Assembly: GCF_014649395.1 (NCBI RefSeq)
Contig: NZ_BMSY01000006.1
Coordinates: 1-64,000 of the forward strand
Length of the DNA stretch: 64,000 nt
Direction: 5' to 3'
Source: Streptomyces aureoverticillatus
GTDB taxonomy: Bacteria > Actinomycetota > Actinomycetes > Streptomycetales > Streptomycetaceae
The notes under the pieces were generated by a model that ran no database searches, was not told the DNA's origin, and saw only the letters and a list, made by a program, of their open reading frames with translations. Position numbers and translations under genes: made by a program. Below are positions 52,644-59,667 of the stretch, piece by piece. Position 1 is the first letter of the stretch. Every line of letters starts with the position of its first letter.

Positions 52644-53756
52644 TTGTCCTCCTCTGTTTTCTCTTCCGGTGCCGCCTCGCACGCCCTCGCCGCCTACGGC
52701 TGGGACGAGGAGTGGGCCGCCGCCTTCGCGCCGTACGCGGAGCGCGGGCTGCTGCCCGGGCGGGTCGTCCGGGTCGACCGCGGCAGCTGCGACCTGGTCG
52801 TCACCGAGGAAGGCGTCATCCGCGCCGACACCACGTACGTCACGCCGCACGACCCGCTCAAGGTCATCTGCACCGGCGACTGGGCGGCCGTGGACGCGCC
52901 GGGCGGCGACCCGCGCTATGTGCGGGACTACCTGCCGCGGCGCACGTCGTTCGTGCGGTCCACCTCCTCCAAGCGGTCCGAGGGGCAGATCCTCGCCGCC
53001 AACGTCGACCACGCCGTGATCGCTGTGTCCCTCGCCGGTGAGCTGGACCTCGGCCGCATCGAGCGGTTCCTCGCGCTCGGCTGGGAGTCCGGCGCGCAGC
53101 CGGTCATCGTCCTCACCAAGGCCGACCTGGTGCCGGACGCCACCGCGCTGTCGTACCTCGTCGAGGACGTGGAGACGACCGCGCCCGGCGTCCAGGTGCT
53201 GCCCGTCAGCGCCGCCCACGGGGACGGCGTCGACGTCCTCGCCGCCGTCGTGTCGGGCGGTACGTCCGTGCTGCTCGGGCAGTCCGGCGCGGGCAAGTCC
53301 ACCCTCGCCAACGCGCTCGCCGGCGCCGACGTCATGGACGTACAGGCGATCCGCGACGTCGACGGCAAGGGGCGGCACACCACCACCACCCGCAACCTGC
53401 TCGTCCTGCCCGGCGGCGGGGTCCTCATCGACACGCCGGGGCTGCGCGGCGTCGGTCTGTACGACGCCGGGACCGGTGTCGGTCAGGTCTTCGCCGAGAT
53501 CGAGGAACTCGCCGGGGGCTGCCGCTTCCAGGACTGCGCGCACGTCGCGGAGCCCGGCTGCGCGGTGCTCGCCGCCCTTGCGGACGGCACACTCCCTGAG
53601 CGGCGGCTGGACAGCTACCGCAAGTTGATCCGGGAGAACCAGCGCATCGTCGCCAAGACCGACGCGCGCCTCCGGGCGGACATGCGCCGCGAGTGGAAGC
53701 GGCGGGGGGCCGAGGGTAAGGCCGCCATGGCGGCGAAGCGGGGACATCTGCGCTGA
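52644..53756 (+). CDS. rsgA: Ribosome small-subunit-dependent GTPase A
   Basis: A 370-residue circularly permuted GTPase that promotes late 30S maturation. The OB domain is GRVVRVDRGSCDLVVTEEG. The permuted order is visible: G4 LTKADLV, G5 VLPVSAAHG, then G1 LLGQSGAGKSTL (residues about 210-220) and G3 LIDTPGLRG. The C-terminal zinc finger is GGCRFQDCAHVAEPGCAV. TTG 52644 is preferred (SD GAAGGG seven bases upstream); GTG 52629 would lie in the hairpin loop and lacks an SD. A short upstream ORF and a hairpin suggest translational control. Confidence 0.93.
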   Translation: MSSSVFSSGAASHALAAYGWDEEWAAAFAPYAERGLLPGRVVRVDRGSCDLVVTEEGVIRADTTYVTPHDPLKVICTGDWAAVDAPGGDPRYVRDYLPRRTSFVRSTSSKRSEGQILAANVDHAVIAVSLAGELDLGRIERFLALGWESGAQPVIVLTKADLVPDATALSYLVEDVETTAPGVQVLPVSAAHGDGVDVLAAVVSGGTSVLLGQSGAGKSTLANALAGADVMDVQAIRDVDGKGRHTTTTRNLLVLPGGGVLIDTPGLRGVGLYDAGTGVGQVFAEIEELAGGCRFQDCAHVAEPGCAVLAALADGTLPERRLDSYRKLIRENQRIVAKTDARLRADMRREWKRRGAEGKAAMAAKRGHLR

Positions 53757-53796
53757 GCGGTTCCTTGCGCGGCTACTTGGCCTGCGGGGCGGTGGG

Positions 53797-53824
53797 GGCT
53801 GGTCGCGCAGTTCCCCGCGCCCCT
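53797..53824 (+). repeat. Family B 28-mer, single copy
   Basis: Identical to the arms at 27437 and 27539. It is followed by GGGGCG-type inverse bases and lies in the gap between rsgA and the Ada/AlkA gene. Confidence 0.8.
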
Positions 53825-53934
53825 TTCAGGGGCGCCCACCGCACCGGAGGCAGTCGGCCCCGGTGCGGTGGGGCGGCGAGTGTGATGTCCGTTTTCCGCT
53901 AGCCCCGGTGACCTGCCCGGCTCACACTGGACGC

Positions 53935-55338
53935 GTGAGCGATCAAGACACCAGGTACGAGGCCGTCCGCAGCCGCGACGCCCGTTTCGACGGCGAGTTC
54001 TTCTTCGCCGTCGAGACGACCGGCATCTACTGCCGGCCGAGCTGCCCGGCCGTCACGCCCAAGCGTCAGAACGTCCGCTACTACCCGACGGCGGCCGCCG
54101 CCCAGAGCAACGGCTTCCGTGCCTGCCGCCGCTGCCGCCCCGACGCCGTGCCCGGCTCCGCCGAGTGGAACGTCCGCGCGGACGTCGTGGGCCGCGCCAT
54201 GCGGATGATCGGCGACGGCGTCGTCGACCGCGAGGGCGTCGGCGGCCTCGCCGTCCGGCTCGGCTACAGCGCCCGCCAGGTCCAGCGCCAGCTCACCGCC
54301 GAGCTCGGCGCGGGCCCGGTCGCCCTCGCCCGCGCGCAGCGCGCGCACACCGCCCGCGTGCTCCTGCAGACCACCGACCTGCCGGTCACGGAGATCGCGT
54401 TCGCCTCCGGATTCGCCAGCGTCCGGCAGTTCAACGACACCATCCGCGCCGTGTACGAGCTGACGCCCACCGGCCTGCGCGCCGCCGCGCCCAAGCGGGG
54501 CGGCGGCCGCGGCACCCCCTCCGCGGGCATCCCGCTGCGCCTGGCCCACCGCGGCCCCTACCAGGCCGCCGCCGTCTTCGACCTGCTCGCCCACGAGGCC
54601 CTGCCCGGCGTGGAGGACGTCAGCGGGGAGCGCGGCGCCCGGACGTACCGGCGCACGCTGCGGCTGCCGTACGCCTCCGGGATCGTGGCCGTCGAGGAGC
54701 GCGACGCGCGCCGGGGCGGCGACACGCACCGCTGCGGCTGGCTGGAGGCCCGCCTGCACCTGACCGACCTGCGGGACCTGTCGACCGCCGTCCAGCGGCT
54801 TCGCGGCCTCTTCGACCTGGACGCCGACCCGTACGCCGTCGACGAGCGCCTCGCCGCCGACCCCCGCCTCGCCCCGCTGGTCCGCGCCCGCCCCGGCCTG
54901 CGCTCGCCGGGCGCCGCCGACCCGGAGGAGTTCGCGGTGCGGGCGGTCGTGGGCGGGGAGGAGGCCCGGCGCCTCGTCGTCGAGTACGGCACGCCGCTGC
55001 CGTCGCCCTGCGGCACGCTCACGCACGTCTTCCCCGCGCCGGACGCCCTCGCCCACCGGCTGCCGCTCGCGGCCGCCCTCGCCGACGGCACCGTCCGCCT
55101 GGACGCGGGCGCCGACCGCGACGACGCCGAGCGGGCCCTGCGCGCGGTGGCCGGATTGGACGCGACGGCGGCCGCGGCCATCCGGACGCGAGCCCTCGGC
55201 GACCCGGACGTGGCCCCGCCGGAGGAGGCCGTGCCCGACGCGTGGCGGCCCTGGCGTTCGTACGCGGTACGTCACTTGCGTACGCACGCGGGACAGCCGG
55301 GGCCGCGGGCGGCGGCGGACCGGCTCCTCACGGCGTAG
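53935..55338 (+). CDS. Ada-type regulator fused to a shortened AlkA-like glycosylase domain
   Basis: 467 residues. The Ada zinc domain keeps all four Cys (33, 37, 64, 67) in GIYCRPSCPA and CRRCRPD, one of which accepts methyl groups from DNA phosphotriesters. An AraC helix-turn-helix follows (LAVRLGYSARQVQRQL; VTEIAFASGFASVRQFND). AlkA_N and the HhH-GPD region come last, but the helix-hairpin-helix LPGIGPWTA is replaced by VAGLDATAA, the catalytic-Asp loop reads DVAPPEEAVPDAW, and about 45 residues are missing around them. Base excision is therefore doubtful while alkylation sensing and DNA binding look intact. GTG 53935 is six bases after CACACT. It overlaps the convergent glycosidase gene by 11 bp. 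Confidence 0.88.
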   Translation: MSDQDTRYEAVRSRDARFDGEFFFAVETTGIYCRPSCPAVTPKRQNVRYYPTAAAAQSNGFRACRRCRPDAVPGSAEWNVRADVVGRAMRMIGDGVVDREGVGGLAVRLGYSARQVQRQLTAELGAGPVALARAQRAHTARVLLQTTDLPVTEIAFASGFASVRQFNDTIRAVYELTPTGLRAAAPKRGGGRGTPSAGIPLRLAHRGPYQAAAVFDLLAHEALPGVEDVSGERGARTYRRTLRLPYASGIVAVEERDARRGGDTHRCGWLEARLHLTDLRDLSTAVQRLRGLFDLDADPYAVDERLAADPRLAPLVRARPGLRSPGAADPEEFAVRAVVGGEEARRLVVEYGTPLPSPCGTLTHVFPAPDALAHRLPLAAALADGTVRLDAGADRDDAERALRAVAGLDATAAAAIRTRALGDPDVAPPEEAVPDAWRPWRSYAVRHLRTHAGQPGPRAAADRLLTA

Positions 55339-57691
55339 CGGCCCCGGGTGTGTCGGGTGCCGCGGGCAGCCCCCAGCGCGGCGCGTCCGCGTTCGGCTCG
55401 ACCGGCCGGACCCGCAGATCGGGCCGGTCGCCGCGCGCCGTGATCAGCGCCGACGCGCCCTTGCCGAGCGGGATGCGGATCGCGCCGTCGCCCGCGTCCT
55501 CGTACCGCAGCGGCCGCCCTCGCCCGTCCCGGACCCCGATCGGCCCGGCGATCCCGTGGCGCACGACGCACGGCGCGCCCGCCTCGCTCACGAGCCGCAC
55601 CCACCTGGTCGCCCCCTTCTCGCGCACCGCGCTGAGCAGGAACGCCCCCTGCGTACGGAAGCCGTGCACCGCGAGGTCCGCCCAGGCGGCGGGCAGCGCC
55701 GGGAACACGCGGATGACGTCGCCCCACGACTGGCACACCATGTCGTGCAGCGACTGGGCGGCCGACAGCGGTGTCTCGATGACCGGGCCCGACTCCTTGT
55801 ACATGGTGTTGGCCTGGATGAAGCGGTTCATCAGCTCGCCGAGGTACTTCAGGGCGTCCTCACCCTTGCCGAGCAGCGCCGAGATCGACGCCGCACCCGT
55901 GAACGTATAGCCCTGCAGGGCGCCTTCGAAGCCGACCCAGTGCGCCAGGGACTTCTCGATCAGCGCCCGCTCGGCCGGGGTGCGGCCCGTCACCTCGTAC
56001 AGCGGATAGACCGCGAGCAGATGCGAGTAGTGGCGGTGCGACTTCGCGAAGGGGATGTCCGCGCCGATCATGTAGCCGTTCGCATCCGTGGGGTACGCGA
56101 CGCGCCGGGCCAGGACCTCGCGCCAGCGCGGTGCCAACTCGTCGTCGACGCCGAGGAGTTCGGCGGTGTCGAGGAGGGTGCGGCAGCCCCAGGTGAGGAG
56201 CATCAGGTCGTAGGCGCAGTCGCGGCTGTTGCCGCCGTACTCGGGGGAGAAGGTCGCGGGCAGGTGCAGCTTGCCGTCGGGGCCGGGGTGGAGGAAGTGC
56301 AGGTAGTAGGTGACGGCACCGCGCAGGAGAGGGAAGAGGACGTCGCGCAGGACCGCGGTGTCCATGGTGTGGCGGTAGCTCAGCCAGACGTTGTGCAGCG
56401 CCCAAGTGAGGTTGCCGACCTCGGGGGTCGGAGGATCCTGGCCGGGGATGCCCACGCCGTAGCCGCCGCCTGTGACGGAGGCGCCGTTGACCAGGCGGGT
56501 GTCGGTGGTCCGGGGCACGCCGAGTGAGTCGGCGCGGTACGGCGCGGCGACCTCCTTCGCCAGGTTGTCCCGGAACTCGCTCAACGCTCTTGTCACGGCG
56601 TCGAGTTCGAGGTGGTTGGAGCCGTGGATCAGCCAGTACTCCAGCTGTACGTTCAGGTTCCACCAGGTGTTGGGCCACGGTGTCGGCTCCAGCCAGGGGC
56701 CGCAGGTCGCCATCACTGGGGCGTCGCGCCGGGCCGCGGCCGCCGCCTTGTAGAGCTGGATCCAGTAGAAGCGCTGCATGCGGGCGTCCGGCAGCGACAG
56801 GAAACTCTTGCGGTAGTAGGCGTGCCACCACGCGCGGTGCGGCGCCGCGAAGGTGTCGTACGGGAGCCGGGCGGCGGACCGCACCGCGCGCACCGCCCGG
56901 TCGCGGGCCGTGGGCTTCGGGTGCGAGTGCGCCACGTGGACGTACAACGTCCGCGCCTCGCCCCGGAGTTGCTCCCGCCACGCGGTGACGTGCTGCCCGC
57001 CCGCGAGCAGCGGCTGCACGGCCGCGGACACCCCGTCGTGCTCCTCGACGCGCGCGGGCGGGTTGCCCTCGTACCCCGCGGGCACCGGCTTGAACGCGGC
57101 CCGTGGGCTGATCGCCTCAGCCGGGTGGAACACCCAGCGGAAGCCGCCCTCGCCCGCGCTCGCGGTCACCTCCACCGCGAGGACCGCGCGCGAGCTGGGC
57201 ACGTGCGCGCGGATCCGGAGCGTGCCGCGGTCCGTCGTGAGCGTCCCCGTCAGCTCGGCGTCGCGCAGCCGCAGCCGCCAGTCGAGGCCGGTGATCGTGC
57301 CGACGGGCTCCAGCGTGAAGTGGCCGATCGGCAGCCGGGCGAGGCCGAAGAGGGAGCCGAACTGCGGTCGGTGGTCCTGCACTTCGGAGTGCTGGACGTT
57401 GAAGCGGACCGCCTTCGTCTCGCGGCCCGGCTCCGCGTAGATCCCCGAGCCGAGGAACCCGTTGCCCAGGAACGGCCCCTCGTACCAGGTCTTCGGCATC
57501 CGCCGCCAGACCATGTCCGCGTCGTCGAGGACGGTGCGCCAGGGGTCGGCGGCCGAGCGGTCCGGCTGCCGGGGTGTGTCCGCCGTGGCCTGCGCGGGGA
57601 GGCCGCCGACGAGCATCGCCCCGCCGAGCGCGGGTCCGGTGGCGAGCACGGCTCTTCTGGACGGGGTGGGCGAGCTGGTCGGGCGGGGCAT
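55328..57691 (-). CDS. Secreted GH95-like glycosidase
   Basis: A 787-residue exported protein. A twin-arginine signal is PSRRAVLATGPALGGAML (residues about 11-30). N-terminal beta-sandwich: WYEGPFLGNGFLGSGIY. The (alpha/alpha)6 barrel has PNTWWNLNVQLEYWLIHGSN and KSHRHYSHLLAVYPLYE, which align with the GH95 fucosidase motifs N-x-N-x-Q-M-N-Y-W and HRHLSHLYGLYP. It probably releases alpha-L-fucose or alpha-L-galactose from plant glycans. ATG 57691 follows AGGAGG; ATG 57712 upstream is less well supported. No other polysaccharide genes are next to it. Confidence 0.82.
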   Translation of the reverse strand: MPRPTSSPTPSRRAVLATGPALGGAMLVGGLPAQATADTPRQPDRSAADPWRTVLDDADMVWRRMPKTWYEGPFLGNGFLGSGIYAEPGRETKAVRFNVQHSEVQDHRPQFGSLFGLARLPIGHFTLEPVGTITGLDWRLRLRDAELTGTLTTDRGTLRIRAHVPSSRAVLAVEVTASAGEGGFRWVFHPAEAISPRAAFKPVPAGYEGNPPARVEEHDGVSAAVQPLLAGGQHVTAWREQLRGEARTLYVHVAHSHPKPTARDRAVRAVRSAARLPYDTFAAPHRAWWHAYYRKSFLSLPDARMQRFYWIQLYKAAAAARRDAPVMATCGPWLEPTPWPNTWWNLNVQLEYWLIHGSNHLELDAVTRALSEFRDNLAKEVAAPYRADSLGVPRTTDTRLVNGASVTGGGYGVGIPGQDPPTPEVGNLTWALHNVWLSYRHTMDTAVLRDVLFPLLRGAVTYYLHFLHPGPDGKLHLPATFSPEYGGNSRDCAYDLMLLTWGCRTLLDTAELLGVDDELAPRWREVLARRVAYPTDANGYMIGADIPFAKSHRHYSHLLAVYPLYEVTGRTPAERALIEKSLAHWVGFEGALQGYTFTGAASISALLGKGEDALKYLGELMNRFIQANTMYKESGPVIETPLSAAQSLHDMVCQSWGDVIRVFPALPAAWADLAVHGFRTQGAFLLSAVREKGATRWVRLVSEAGAPCVVRHGIAGPIGVRDGRGRPLRYEDAGDGAIRIPLGKGASALITARGDRPDLRVRPVEPNADAPRWGLPAAPDTPGAATP

Positions 57692-57860
57692 CAGGCCTCC
57701 TGGCTGAGTCATCGGAGGTATCTGCCGCTGAAAGCTAGAGACGACGTACGGGTACGTCAACGAGTCTGGAGAGGTCGGATGTAAAAGAAGTCGGGTCGGC
57801 CCGGTGAAAGGGAGCCCCTGTGGCACCGGCGCCTGTGGCACCGGCCCCAGGGGCGGCGCC

Positions 57861-58346
57861 TCAGCCGCCCCAGAGCTCCGCCCCCACCCACGCCCCCACG
57901 ATGAGCAGGCACGCGAACAGTTCCACGAACACGCTCCACCCCCCGGCCCGCAGCGCCGTCCGCACCGCCGTCACGGCCTCGCCGTGCCCGCCGAGCCGCA
58001 CCCGTTCGGCCACGTACAGACCGCCGACGAACCCCGGCAGCGCGCCGAGCACCGGCACCACGCAGAAGCCGAGCAGCGCGCCGCTGCCCGCGCACACCGC
58101 CATGCGCCGGGTGGCACCGGACTCCCGCAGCCGCCGGGGCGGCAGCTGCCAGCGCACGGCCTGCGACAACAGCAGCAACAGAGTCGCGCCGACCAGGACG
58201 GCCCAGGCCAGCCCCCGCGGGTCCTGGAGCGCCCACCAGGCGGTCCCGGCCCACACCAGCCAGGACCCCGGCACACCGGGCACCAGCACTCCGCACAGGC
58301 CGAGCAGCATCACCACGCCGACCAGCAGGAGTTCCCACGCTCCCAT
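57861..58346 (-). CDS. DUF456 membrane protein
   Basis: A 161-residue inner-membrane protein with four or five hydrophobic helices. LLGLCGVLVPGVPGSWLVWA and FCVVPVLGALPGFVGGLYVA are the two Gly/Pro-rich segments of DUF456. Function is unknown. It lies 42 bp upstream of... the regulator gene's 3' end on the same strand and may be co-transcribed with it. Confidence 0.88.
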   Translation of the reverse strand: MGAWELLLVGVVMLLGLCGVLVPGVPGSWLVWAGTAWWALQDPRGLAWAVLVGATLLLLLSQAVRWQLPPRRLRESGATRRMAVCAGSGALLGFCVVPVLGALPGFVGGLYVAERVRLGGHGEAVTAVRTALRAGGWSVFVELFACLLIVGAWVGAELWGG

Positions 58347-58388
58347 CTGCCCAGGGTGCAGGAGCGGGTACGAAACCGCAGGTCGGGG

Positions 58389-59393
58389 TCAGTCGGAGCC
58401 GGTGTGCTCGGAGGCCTCGCGGGCCACCCAGCCGCGTTCGTACGCGTGCCAGCCGAGCTGCAGCCGCGTCGTCACGCCGGTCAGCTCCATCAGCCGCTTC
58501 ACCCGGCGCTGTACGGTGCGCAGCCCCAGGTCGAGCTGTTTGGCGACGCTCGCGTCGGTCATCCCGGCCAGGAGCAGCGACAGGACCTCCAGGTCCGTGC
58601 CGTCGGGGCCGTCGCCCGCCTCGCGCACCGCGCCGTCCTCGCCCAGGCGCAGCGGCAGCGCCGTGCGCCACACCGCCTCGAAGAGGCCCGTCAGGGACTC
58701 CAGGAGGCCGCTCGCGTGCACCACGAGCGCCGCGGGCTCCGCCGTGCGCGACGTCAGCGGCACCATCGCCTGGGAGCCGTCCGCGATCACCAGCTTCGTC
58801 GGTACGCGGTCGGCGACCCGCACCCGCTCCTCGCGCCGCATCGCCGCCGACACCTCCAGCAGGCCGGTGGGGGCGGCCAGCACCTCGCGCTCGATGACGA
58901 CGCGGTAGCGCACGCCCCGGTTGGCGGCCTGTTCCTCCGCGTCGTTCTCCACGCCCGTGACCGCGACCGGTCTGCCCGTGACCAGCGCGCACACCTCGCG
59001 GCTCGCGCCGAGCTGGAGCTGCAGGAAGCGCTGCGCGACGGCGGCCGCGCCGGTCACCACCTCGACCAGGTCGTGCACGGTGGGCTCGGCGGCCTGGGCG
59101 CGGTACTCCTCGGCGAGCAGGGTCGCCGCGAGCTCCGCCTTCTCCAGCTCGTGCCGGTGCTGGGTGAGCAGCGCGCCGAGCGCCACGCCGGGCGGCGCCG
59201 CCACCCAGCGGCCCGCCCGGCCCGACGCCTGCGCGGCCAGGCCGTGCCGCTCCAGGCGGCGCAGCGCGCGCTCGGTCTCCGGCTCGCCCAGCGTGAGCCG
59301 GCGCGCCAGGTCGGGCACGTCGGCGGCGCCCACCGACACCAGTGCGCGGTACGCCGCCTCGTGCGTCTCGTCCAGCCCTATCGCAGCCAGCAT
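58389..59393 (-). CDS. TrmB/LuxR-like helix-turn-helix regulator
   Basis: 334 residues. The N-terminus is a winged helix of the TrmB type (DETHEAAYRALVSVGAADVP, then LTLGEPETERALRRLERHGL). The middle part resembles a sensor domain seen in Streptomyces LuxR-type regulators (VTGAAAVAQRFLQLQLGASR). The C-terminus is a LuxR-like helix-turn-helix (LLLAGMTDASVAKQLDLGLR, then TVQRRVKRLMELTGV). Two DNA-binding regions are present. The ligand and targets are unknown. Confidence 0.85.
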   Translation of the reverse strand: MLAAIGLDETHEAAYRALVSVGAADVPDLARRLTLGEPETERALRRLERHGLAAQASGRAGRWVAAPPGVALGALLTQHRHELEKAELAATLLAEEYRAQAAEPTVHDLVEVVTGAAAVAQRFLQLQLGASREVCALVTGRPVAVTGVENDAEEQAANRGVRYRVVIEREVLAAPTGLLEVSAAMRREERVRVADRVPTKLVIADGSQAMVPLTSRTAEPAALVVHASGLLESLTGLFEAVWRTALPLRLGEDGAVREAGDGPDGTDLEVLSLLLAGMTDASVAKQLDLGLRTVQRRVKRLMELTGVTTRLQLGWHAYERGWVAREASEHTGSD

Positions 59394-59655
59394 GCGGCGA
59401 CGTCCCTCCCGATGGCCTGCCCGGCAGGCCCGGCCTCCCGATCGTCCCGGCGGTTCCATCCACCCGTGGCGGAAAGCAGCCACGGCGTAAACCCGCCGCG
59501 AACATCATCCCCGCAGTACCCGCCGGTCTGCCAAGGTGTCCCCGCGCCGGGCGGTCCTCCCGTGGGGGGTGGGGCCGCCCGGCGCTCGGCGCGCCATCCC
59601 GTCCTCCGCTCGCCGGAATTTCCGGATGCACCGTTTTCGTACGCCCTGTGCGGTG

Positions 59656-59661
59656 GACAAT
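59656..59661 (+). promoter_or_regulatory. -10 element, leaderless PP2C gene
   Basis: GACAAT lies six bases before ATG 59668, the same hexamer as before the FHA gene at 1341. Confidence 0.45.
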
Positions 59662-59667
59662 AGGGGC

